From Aegilops tauschii subsp. strangulata (Eukaryota > Streptophyta > Magnoliopsida > Poales > Poaceae), in the NCBI RefSeq assembly GCF_002575655.3, contig NC_053036.3:648355387-648419386 (forward strand): a stretch of DNA of 64,000 nucleotides, in the 5' to 3' direction. Within the stretch, counting starts at the first letter, position 1. Each line of letters begins with the position of its first letter. The translations under genes and the position numbers were made by a program. Positions 32,766 to 42,942 of this stretch are shown in pieces. The notes under the pieces were generated by a model. That model did not search any database and was not told the origin of the DNA. It was given only the letters and a program-made list of their open reading frames with translations.

Positions 32766-35700
32766 ATGTTACCAGATGATAGCAGTTCAGAGGCAACACC
32801 GCCGGAGAGCAGTCTGAGCACAGATATTATAGTGCTTGAGGCTCTACTAGAGGCAGAAAGAGATGGTGTGGCTGCCATGAATGAGCTAATCTTTATCTTG
32901 AGGCTGGAAATTACGGAATTAGCGGCACGCATTATGCAAGCAACCCAAGAATTGGAGGAAGTAAGAATGTTGCATTTGAAGACGGAGGAGGTCCTGCTGT
33001 TTCTGCTATCTGAAGACCAAGGTAACCCCGGTTCTTCTTTAGATACCAGTTGAAATTGTCATTAGATTATTGTACTTGCATGTTGTGTCATGTCTCTGAA
33101 TGGATTATGTTGCAAGACCCCCTATGTTGTCCATGTGTTGTAATGATCCGAATTTTTTAGGCGAGGTAATCCTCAGTACCTGTATGATTGACATAAGGTG
33201 AACTGTTTTTCGTGTGAGCATATTGTATTGGATGAAATAACTGTTTGACTCAGAGTGTATCCAACCTATTGAATTCGAACATCACGGCATTTCTAAATCA
33301 TAATCATATATAAAGGTGGAATAAATCTTTGTTGTGGTTTTGAAGAAATAAATAACAAAACGTATAATTATCTGTGGATATTCGTAATCGAATACAAATT
33401 GGATATGAATTGAGTTTGCCAGGTCCCAGGGCAAACGTGAATGCTAATTCTCCCCAGTTTTGAACGAAGCGGCTAAACACCCACTATAATTTGTGGGCTG
33501 CCCGAAGCAAGTGTTTGCGAGATGGAAATTGCTGTCTACCCCTGACACTTGACATCCTTATCGACCGGATTTACACTGCTGTCGATAGGGGTAGACTAGT
33601 AACTTCAATCAGACGTGACACGACGGCCTCTGAGCCCATTCAGACACGGTGGGCACCAAACGTGGGCGGCAAAACACATTTGATTCAAGCTCGTCCGAAA
33701 GATATGTGTCTCTTCCTCCATTTCCCCATTCATACACGGTGGGCAGCAAAACAAACTCTCCTCGTCCGAAATCGATGTAGGCTAATATTTTAAATAGGGG
33801 CAGATGTGTAACTTCCATAAGACGTGACACAACCGCCCTACCTATCAGGCCCGTTCATACACCGTGGGCGCCAACCGTGGGTGGCAAAACACTCTCTCCT
33901 CGCCCGAAATAGTTACCGGCAAATATTTGGGAGATGCAAGATTACCGTCCTATCCCCAACCGACGCGATGTCCGAAATTTTAAACGGGGGATAAGTTCGT
34001 AACTTTCCCCCATTTCAGAGAAGCGCGTCCCAAAGTTTGAGATCCCCCCTCCCCTCCATTTCCCCATTCATACACCGTCAGCGGCACGACAACCTCCGCA
34101 GTACGGCCAGCCTCCTCCGTCCGCCACCCCATCCTCCACCTTGCCGGAGCCGCTACCCCTACCTCGTCATCCACTGCGAGAGATGGACGTCTCTCATCTA
34201 CGGCGCTAGACCAGGATCCTTTCATCGCCTCCTCTCGCTTCATCGGCGCCGTCGTCCACCTTGCCGTTGCCGCTCCTACGACCGCCTCGTCCACGGCAAC
34301 AGGATATATCCCCCGGCCCGGCCGTCTGCCGTCTAAAGTCTTCTTCCCCGCCGCCGACAGCCATCGCACCCGCAGCACCCTCAACGTATCAGCATAGGCC
34401 TACACGGCGTCGCAAGAGAGGTGGTACTCTTCCATATGTGCTTAAGTTATTGATCTCACCTGGAAAATAGATCGTAATTTGTTTACTGTACTTTTCTTGT
34501 TCGTACCAAATCATAGTGGCTAGTTGAAAGCAAACATTGGTTGCGAAGTAGCTTTGTCCGGTTTGCACCTTCAGATCCGCCATGGCACGGGCACTATACT
34601 CGTAAAGCTTATGGTTTCCCCCTTTATATTCACTACCATCCTCGTAGGTGCTTCGTGTCATGCTAGCACTACTCCTCAAGACCTGAACCCAAAGCTTACG
34701 TGTTGAAATACGAATCTGATATGATGCTCATATCACTAAAACAGAGAACGTTTAATTGGTCACCTAATGTTCCTATATTCGTTTCGAAAAGCATGTGCGC
34801 CACCCACTGGTCCAGCTAGTTCCACTTTCCTGATTTTTCTCTTGATGCTTAGGGTTTTCCCCTTTTATCTACTCTACTATGATCTGCCTAGGTGCTTTCT
34901 ATCGTACTAGCACTACTCCACCCTTCAAGCTAAACAACACAACACTCAGAATTCGAAAGCTTGGTTGTTCAAATATGATTGTGATATGATACTGTTATTA
35001 GTTAACCGACACATTTAATTGGTTAGCTAAAGGTCCCACTTGAGTTTCCAAATGCATGTCGTGACATATGGAGAGATAGCATAATTGCATTTCTTTTCAC
35101 TTATTGACCGTACTTTCCTGCCCATACCAAATCTTAGTTGTTATTTCAAAGCAAACATCGGTTGCTAACTACCCTTTGCGCGGTTTGCGGCTTCAGATCT
35201 GCCATCCCACTGCCACGATCAACATTCTACTCATCATGCTTATGTTTTCCCCATTTTATGATGACCACAATCAGCCTACGTGGTTCGTGTCGTAATAGCA
35301 CTGCTCCACCCATCGAGCTAAAAAAGCTTAGTTGTACAAATTCATATCTGATATTATTGTTGATATTAGTAAAACTGAGAGATGTTTAATTGGTTAGCTA
35401 AATGTTCCTACTTTAGTTTCAAAATGCATGTGAGCCACATATGGAGAGACCGGAAAGAATAGTATTTCTCTGTGCGCTCTGGTTCATCATGGGTGGCCAA
35501 CCGACATTGTATTGAAAGACTTGTAATATCTTCAATCTGCTTGCTCTTCTGCTCTTCGTTAAGATGACACTCTTCTCTTGCGGTCGACTGGTCAGGTCGA
35601 GTTGTTCTCCCTTAGTATATTTTGAATCTGTCAGGTCAGGTTGACTTGTTCTTCTTTACTATATGTGGAAGCTATCATCTGCGAAGTGTCATCACTTCTG

Positions 35701-37234
35701 GAGCTCTCATATTTTGAGTAGTAGGCCACATTATATTAATGCACACAACAAATTACAGCATGCATGGCATCTTTTAAAAGAATTGCAGAGATAGCACAAA
35801 GGGATTTACAGGGAGGCAGTATTGGATTAGAATCACTTCTGCATTACAAAGAAAATCTCACTTGTTTTTATGTTTTCATGCATGTCAGATATTGAACATT
35901 ATCAAAATGAATATGAGAATGAGCGCATGAGAGGAATATTGCGGAACGATCCACTGGCTAACAAACTTGGCATGGTGGAGGATGGCCTATCTTATTCACC
36001 CATCAAGGTGCTTGCTCTAACTTTGCAAAGTTGTATTGGTCGCACATATTTTGCATCTGACCTCTTGCATTACTTCTACTTTGTTACACCATCTGCTTAG
36101 TTTAAGCATCATATATGAGTATATGCCATACCTATCCATTTTCTGTACCTATTCCATGTGTCGTCACACTACGTTTTTCCAGCGAAATGTTGTTCTTTCA
36201 TAATAGATGTCCAAAAGGAAGAGGGTGAGTGCAGATCCTCAAGGAGTACAAACTAGGTATTTGGAAAAGATAGTGATACCTGTTAAATCAGATAGATCAG
36301 CAGCCACAGAAAACACAAGCCCAACTGTACCACACTTTACCCCTACTCCAGTGGCCAAACCCCTATTAGAACTGCTGGGAGCCCAGCGTCAAGTACTGTC
36401 TATGATATCAATTCAAAATTTGAACTCCTAAATTTCTGCTTGTGCCTTACCTTCTCTCTTGTATGAAAACTAATTTCAGATGAATCTCCTTGCTCAAAGG
36501 ATCATACGATCTCAAAACAATAATGGGCTCTGCATTGCTCTTGTCAGTACCTCTCTCCCTTTTGCCTTGTAACGCTGTACTTAATTAATTGCTATTTGAT
36601 TATGTATCATCAGTCTGCACCTGAGCTTCATTATCCTCTGTCTCTTCCAATATTATTTGATCTATATTTACTCTTTGCAAAATGTAGAATAATGACAACG
36701 CTTATAAAGAATTTTCTTTGGGGAATTTATTGAATTATCCTTCCATCAACATGGAGAAGGGCTTTGTCCAGCCCGTGTTAACATGTAATGTAAGTTCATC
36801 CTTCTCAAGCCTTCAAACTTTGTTCTAGTATAGATTTGGATAGGCATCATTTCCTCCACTGCTGTTTGCTTTGCTCTTTACATCTGATTGGATGTTTGCA
36901 ACAACTACCAGTTTCAAATTGTAGTTGTAAAAACATGTTCCTTATGCAGAACAGATCCATTTATTTGCTTATATAATTGTGAAACCTGTTACGTGTCTCC
37001 TTGTTTCTCTTTCAGACTCGTATCTCTTACGCCAGGCAGAACTTTAGGGAAGATAGGGAGCCAAACCATCTTGAGGACAGCGAGATGACCCCAAGGTCCT
37101 GTCTTGATGAAGACAGTGAGTTGAAGCTACTCACCAGTAGGTGTGAGACAACCTCTGTGCAGTCGCTGCCTCAATCAGTTCGACTTCTTCAGTCTCAACT
37201 TAAAGCGAAAAGGCTTGCTTCAGCTCAGCTCTGA
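32766..37234 (+). CDS. Six-exon gene inside the CACTA, 314 aa, unknown function
   Basis: Exons 32,766-33,021, 35,889-36,007, 36,207-36,392, 36,480-36,542, 36,688-36,789 and 37,016-37,234. Each junction has GT...AG, phases agree throughout (1, then 0), and the joined frame has no stop before TGA at 37,232-37,234. The start is the first ATG in the frame after an acceptor near 32,688; the frame is open a little further upstream. The N-terminal third is acidic and leucine-rich (LEALLEAERDGVAAMNELIF, EITELAARI, QELEEVRML), a probable coiled coil. Exon 2 is charged (HYQNEYENERMRGILRNDP). Exon 3 opens with SKRKRV, a possible nuclear signal. The last exon ends in LLQSQLKAKRLASAQL. No domain is recognised. 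Its position near the right CACTA end suggests the element's second (TNPA-like) gene, a nuclear DNA-binding accessory of transposition; a captured host gene is the alternative. Confidence 0.6.
33420..34440 (+). promoter_or_regulatory. Repeated promoter-like block within intron 1
   Basis: A segment containing CATTCATACACGGTGGGC and GGCAAAACAC-type cores occurs about four times (33,636; 33,727; 33,850; partial at 34,063), followed by a GC-rich CCG-rich stretch like that at 30,600-31,130. It reads like a second copy of the gene's upstream region within intron 1, so an internal promoter is possible. This is inference; no TATA box was established. Confidence 0.35.
34500..35460 (+). repeat. Three diverged ~300 bp repeats in intron 1
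   Basis: Shared landmarks: TACCAAATC-TAGT...AAAGCAAACAT (34,503 and 35,126), TTTTCCCC-TTTTAT, GTGCTTCGTGTC-type, TAGCACTACTCC, and TTTAATTGGT at 34,751, 35,014 and 35,385, followed by AAATGCATGT. The middle copy lacks the first part. Confidence 0.65.
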
Positions 37235-37556
37235 CTTGAAGTCAAAGATGCAATGAAGATGTCAGAGGACTGCCATGCACACCATCATGCCTTGAATCTA
37301 GTGTTGATGCATCTATCGTTGACACAACTGAGGTCTACTCAGCTTCTTCAGCTGTTTGGGGGCCCAACGTGGCCAGGCCTAGTGCCTTCTGAAGTGCTCT
37401 CAGTTTTGTATATTCTTTTGTCGGCGCGTTTATTTGCACTGGTGGCGAACTTTGATGCCCAGTGGATGTAATATGTGTGATAGCCGTGATAGCCTAGTGT
37501 AAGTTGCTTGCTTATTTATTTCCTTGTTGTCTTGTTTATTTGTTTGCTTGTAGTCA

Positions 37557-38690
37557 TTGCAGTTCTTTTTCCGCGGATTGCTAGTGGCTGCAATAACCTA
37601 TTTTTTAAAACTAGGCCACAATAACCACGGGCTAATATTTACTGTAGTGACACTGGGCCTACTACGGGCCGTAGAAACAGTGGGCCTTCTACGGGCCGTA
37701 GAAACAATGGGCCTTCTACGGGCCGTAGAAACAATGGGCCTTCTACGGGCCGTATCATCAATGGGCCTTATACGGGCAGTATGATCGATTGGCCAAACAT
37801 GGGCCAATAACAGGCCGCATTATGGCCGTAAACGGGCTAGAGTTGGAATCGTCCATTCATGGGCCGACCATAACGGGCCATCGTTAATAGGCCGTATTTG
37901 ATGACGCTATGAAAACGGCCCAACGTATTAACGGACCACAAACGGGCCGACTGTAACCACGGGCTGAATTTGGCCCACAAGCAGAAAATGACAGTAACGG
38001 GCCGTAAGTAAACGAATGCTGGAAATGAGCCCAAGAATAAATGGGCTCTGAGAAGGCCGAAAGATAACATGGGCTGGAAACGGCCCAATGGAATAACGGG
38101 CCGTTAATGGGTATAAAGTGATACACTGTTCATTACGGGCCAGTTTCACCACGGGCCGTTAATGGGTGTAAAGTGATACACTGTTCATTACGTGCCAGTT
38201 TCACCACGGGCCATTAATAGGCCATGAGTTACATAGGGCCTCATATGGGCCGAAAGACGTCATGGGCCATACATGGGCCAGAAGTGAAAACGGGCTGGAA
38301 TCATACTGGATGGCCCAGATGACGCTAATGGGCCTAATTCGGATAGGGCGTAACGGGCCTTGGGTTAGCGGGCTGTAAATGGGCTATATGCGAACAGGCC
38401 GTTAACAGGCTTTCCATGGGCCGGCCCTCCACCTTTTGACCAAGTCAAACGGGCCAGCCTTTTCACAGGAATGGGCCTCTGTTGGGCCGTGCCACGTGTC
38501 GACGTATCATAGGCGCCTTCCGTCCAATGAGTGGATGACATCTGTCCCAACGATGAGCCGACACGTGTTTCCTCCAGCCAATGATGATTTTACATGTGGA
38601 AAATCCCCATTGGTCGGGGCTATTAACGGGTTATCGGATCCAAAACCCGACCCGATAGCTTAACGGCGTTCCATTACGGTGGATGCCACA
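37557..38690. repeat. GGGCC-rich CACTA right subterminal region with 27 bp array
   Basis: TGGGCCTTCTACGGGCCGTA plus GAAACAA is repeated about five times at 37,665-37,800 with a 27 bp period. Beyond it, dozens of TGGGCC/ACGGGCC motifs continue to 38,480. AATGGGTATAAAGTGATACA at 38,106 and GGGTGTAAAGTGATACACTG at 38,164 are copies of a longer unit (GTTCATTACGGGCCAGTTTC). Confidence 0.8.
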
Positions 38691-38699
38691 TGTCGGTCA

Positions 38700-38917
38700 C
38701 CCTTGACGAAAGCACTTCTGTGACGCGCGATTTATCGTCATGGAAGTGGACACTTCCGTGATGATAATTTTGGGAATGTCATGGAACACTTCTACGATAG
38801 CACAGGTATGACTATCTTGATTCTGTCATAAATTTGTCATGGATGTACATGCATGACAGAAAACGCGACCTACAGTGACAAACACGTATCATCACGAAAG
38901 TGTATTTTTTTGTAGTG
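38700..38917. repeat. CACTA right terminal region
   Basis: Copies of TCATGGA / TGTCAT / ATGACAG motifs, then ...CACGAAAGTGTATTTTTTTGTAGTG at the end. Inverted counterpart of 3,275-3,302. Confidence 0.8.
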
Positions 38918-38976
38918 ATGAGAAGAAACCTTCAATTTTCCTGAAGTTGGATATAGCAAAAGCTTTTGATTCGGTA
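38918..38976 (+). pseudogene. LINE-A part 2: RT catalytic block A
   Basis: Short fragment between two insertions: FLKLDIAKAFDSV, the reverse transcriptase segment carrying the first catalytic aspartate. It continues LINE-A from 3,274. At 38,966-38,976 it holds one copy of TTGATTCGGTA, the LINE-B TSD; the other copy is at 45,840-45,850, where LINE-A coding resumes. Confidence 0.85.
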
Positions 38977-39127
38977 AAAAAAAATTGAAGGTCACCGGGG
39001 GTGGGCAAGGCCCTCCACCTGAATCTTTTTCATTTTTCTATTGCATCACACCCGTGTGAGGGGGAAGAGTTTTACACATGTGGGGAGAGGGAGGGGGTGG
39101 CACAAGCGCCACACTAGAACCCCGAGG

Positions 39128-42100
39128 CTAACTTGCTCGCGAGAACGCGCGTAGCCACCTATCTACGCACGGCCGGTCAGCCACTTTCAAACGGCCTTTC
39201 CAAAGTACAGAGTCTTCCTGGCAGCAACCGAGCAAACGGGCCAGGGAAGGCGGAGCGCCTTGGAACACCACGACATTTCTATGTTTCCATAGTTGCCAAC
39301 AGCATAGGAGAGTGAAGGAGGCGTGGGCAGCATCACCGGCCACACCCCGCACGTCGAGGTCCTGGAGCGCGCCAACATGGTACCCCTTCCCGGCCACGTC
39401 AACCCCCACGGTCAGCCAGAACGACCGAGCGAGGGGACAGTCGAAGACGAGGTGATCGGCCGTCTCGAGCGCGTGCGCATAGATGACACATGCCGCCTCC
39501 GCAGCCGTCACAATCGTCTTCCGGAGCAGGACATCTCTTGTGTGGATCCTCCGTTGAACAAGGAGCCACCCGAAGAACCGGACGCGGGACGGCGCAGCGC
39601 ACCCCCAGATGAAATCGGCGAAGGAAGCCTGCATGCCACCGAAGCGTTCCAGGGCGTAGACGGCAGCCGTGGAGACGCCCCCACGCGCGCCCCGGCTCAG
39701 CCCAGGGCAGCGTTCGTCGTCGCCTGGGGTCACCCGAACGCCAGCGATCAACGCTAGCAGGGCGCCCCGCTCGGCGGCCCCGACGGTGGTGAGCCTGGGG
39801 ATGAGCACGCGGTTATGCCCGCGGGCGCGCACCTGCCACACAGTGACCTCCGTGTCCGTAGCGTGCGAGAGAAGGGCAGGGAAGGCCGCAGAGACCGCCC
39901 CGCACGGCAGCCAGTGATCAAACCAAAAGGACGTCCGCCGCCCGTCGCGGACCACCACCGTTGTCAGGCCGCGGTAGAGCGGGAGCATCTTGGACAGCGA
40001 CTTGCCGTGCTCCCCAGCCGACCGGTAACCCGTAGAGGAGAGCAGGGAGCGCCCGACGTGCTCTGCCCACACCCACATCGCCCACTGCGAGGACGTTGGA
40101 GCCGCGTGGAGATGGTGCAGCATCTTGATCAACAAGCACCTGTTTTGCATAGCGAGGTCCCGCACGCCAAGCCCCCCCTCCTCCTTGGTTCTGCAGACCC
40201 GCTCCCAGGCCACGAGGCATTGCGCGCCGGTAGCACGGTCGGCAGCGTTCCAGAGGAACGCGCGGCGCAGCGAGTGCAGCTTTTTGAGCACCGCCGGCGG
40301 GAGGAGCATCACCGCCATTGCGTACGTAGGAAGAGCATCTAGGACCGCGCTGAGCAGAACCAGCCGCCCGGCAGGGGAGAGGAGACGAGCCCTCCAGCCC
40401 GACAGGTACTTGTCCACCTTCGCAATCATGGGGAGGAAGTCGGCGAAGGTGAGCTTTTCCCATGACAGAGGAAGCCCGAGATAGGCCTGCGGGAACCCCT
40501 GGACGGCACATCCGAGAGCACCAACTGTCTCCTCCAACACCTCTGCAGGCACGTGCATGGGGACCAGCGTACTCTTGGAGAAGTTGTTGTCCAGCCCCGT
40601 CGTGGCCGCGAAGTCGTCGAGGATGCGGCGTAGGAGGGCAGCCGCCCCGCGCTCCGCCCTGAGGATGACCAACGTGTCGTCGGCGTACTGAAGCACCAGG
40701 GGGGTCCCCCTCCACGAGCGCGTGGCGGAGCTCCTCATCTTGCCGGATCATCTATTGGAGGACGTCGGCGATGATGAGGAAGAGATAGGGCTAGCTCGGG
40801 TCCCCCTGACGCAGCCCACGGCGCACCGTGAACCACTTCCCAGGCATGCCGTTGAGAAGGACCGCCGACCAGGAGGACCGAAAGATCAAGTCCATCCAGG
40901 TACACCATCGGTCGGGGAAGCCGCGCACCATGAGAATTTGCCAGAGCGCCCCCCAGTCGACCGAGTCGAACGCCTTGGCGAAGTCGAGCTTGAAGACGAG
41001 GGCTGGGGCGCTGCGTCAGTGGCAGCACTGGATCACGTCGGCGGCGTACACGAAGTTCTCGGAGATGCTTCTCCCCGCCAGGAACCCAGATTGGTCGATG
41101 TCGATGATGCCCCCGATATGCTGTTGCAACCTCGAGGTGAGGCCGCGGCATAGGATCTTCACATCTCCGTTTTGTAGGGAGACAGGGCGGAAGGCGCCAG
41201 GCGATGGCACACCCACCCCCTTGGGCAGGAGGGCGATATACGCCCGGTTGATCGCGTCAAGGTTTGCAGTCCCGGCGTGGACCGCATCAAAGAGGCGCTG
41301 CAGGTCCCCGGAGACGGCTCCCCAGGCGGCTTGGTAGAACGCGGAGCCGAGGCCGTCCGGGCCAGGCGCGCTGGACAGATCGAGGAGACCGGCCGCGTCC
41401 TTGATCTCCTCAGACGAGAACGGAGCAACCAGAGCCGCCACGTCGACCCGCGCGGCGTTGCGATACAGGGCGGCCAAATCAAAGCGCCAGATGGATGGGC
41501 GCGCCCTGCCCAACAGCTCGGAGTAGTAGGATAGCAGCGCCACCGCCTTCCCCGCGTGGTCGAGCACCGTCGCCCCGCCCACGTCTAGGGCACGGATCAT
41601 GTTGGCCCGACGACGATGGGAGGCACTCGCGTGAAAAAATCCGGTGTTTTCATCCCCCTCACAGACCGCCCTGCACTTCCCGCGCTGCTTCCAATATGAG
41701 CTCTCGCGCTTGATCGAGTCGGCCAGCGCCAGCCTGGAGTCACCGCGGAGCTGCAATTCATCAAAGGACAGGGGGCGGCATTCTTCGAAGAAATCCACCA
41801 GGTCAATCAAGAATTTGCAATCATTATCAAAACCTGGAATGAATTTGTGAAGTCGTTTCCAAACCTTGGCCGTAGCCCGAAACCGTTTCTTGCGAGCTGC
41901 AAGGCACCCCACCTCGCACCGGCCGCCACCAGCGCCAGACCAGGAGGGGAGCGTGAAGGGAAGGAACTGGGGGTTGCGGAGCCAGGCGTTCTCGAAGAAG
42001 AAACGCGAGGAGGAGGGGATGTTTGTTGCCGCCTCCACTACCAGGGGCACGTGATCCGAGGTAGGGCGCGGGCAAGACGACAAGGCCGAGTCTGGGAAGG

Positions 42101-42749
42101 CAACATCCCAGGCGGAGTCAAAGAAGACTCGATCGAGACGAGCCAGCGTGGGGGGGTCACGTTTGTTCGACCAGGTGAACCGACGGTCGGACAGCGCAAG
42201 CTCGTGGAGAGCAAGGGTGTTGATGAGCGAGTTGAAAGTCATGGCCCGCGTGGCGTCGAACCGATCGTTGTTCTTCTCATGGGGGAACCGGATCAGGTTA
42301 AAATCCCCGAGCAGAAGCCACGGGCCAGAGACGCCCCCAGCAACCGCGATGAGGTCATCGACGAAATCTGCCATCAGGGCGTGATCCGCGGGCGCGTAGA
42401 TGTTAGTGATCGTGAAAGAAAGAGCGCTCGTCGTAGAGGTCAGACTGGCAGTGAGAGAGAAACGGGACGACGAGGAGGAAGTGAGCATCAGGATACGGCT
42501 ATCCCAAGCAGTCACAACCCCTCCTCTACTCCCATCAGCGTCCTTAGCCACGAAGGAGTCGAGGCGGGAGGGAAGAAACGAGGGAGCTTTAGGCGGGGAC
42601 AACTCCGACAACTTGCTCTCCTGAATACAAGCGAGGACATGATCAACCGCGTTGATAGTATTCCGGACGACGTCGCACTTGTCAACATCCCCGAGCCCTT
42701 GTATGTTCCAGCACAAGAACGAAAACTTAACGCAGGGAGAATTATCCAT
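39128..42749 (-). pseudogene. LINE-B ORF2: endonuclease and reverse transcriptase
   Basis: ATG at 42,747-42,749 (MDNSPCVKFSFLCWNIQGLG). The endonuclease is complete: IQESKL, LLGDFNLI, RFTWSNKRD, LDRVFF, SDHVPLV. RT blocks follow: SSAPGPDGLG, PVSLQNGDVKIL, QSGFLAGR. A TGA at 41,016-41,018 follows VIQCCH; the frame continues with FKLDFAKAFDSVDW and RRGLRQGDP, then TAG at 40,791 and TAG at 40,752, and a frame change near 40,690 before LQYADDTLVIL (catalytic DD). The tail has the zf-RVT pattern (SRVRFFGWLLVQRRIHTRD, then ADHLVFDCPLARSFW) and LWKHRNVVVF, ending at 39,128. The protein nicks target DNA and copies the element RNA in place. Three stops and one frameshift prevent this. Confidence 0.9.
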
Positions 42750-42942
42750 TACAGACCAAGACACCAACAACAACTAAAGGAGGACGCACCCAAGGCGACA
42801 TGCCGTGGGTAGTGAGGCAGACATAAACGGCAAGGGCGGACAGCACAAACGCTGTAGTAATCCGCACATGCATCCTAATGATACTAGCCGAAACGGGGGG
42901 ATAGGCGCTAAAGCGCGACACACACAGTCCCGGAGCGATGCC

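Larger units (their letters stand above)
3275..38917. mobile_element. CACTA (En/Spm-type) transposon, 35.6 kb, non-autonomous in appearance
   Basis: The left end begins CACTAAAAAAAAAAAGACAC at 3,275; the right end finishes ...TTTTTTTGTAGTG at 38,917, i.e. CACTACAAAAAAATACAC on the other strand. The two termini match imperfectly over about 28 bp. Both sides are flanked by ATG (3,272-3,274 and 38,918-38,920), the 3 bp TSD expected for CACTA elements, and the interrupted LINE-A reverse transcriptase resumes immediately beyond. Subterminal arrays lie inside each end. The element carries a nested Copia (8.7 kb), a NAC fragment, two F-box pseudogenes, a SINE-like insert and a six-exon gene. I found no TNP2-like transposase frame, so mobility would depend on a relative. 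Alternative: a composite of two related CACTA elements that share these outer ends. Confidence 0.8.

Noticed and set aside
37557..37807. Short frames with VGLLRAVET repeats
   Set aside because: Translation of the 27 bp subterminal array.
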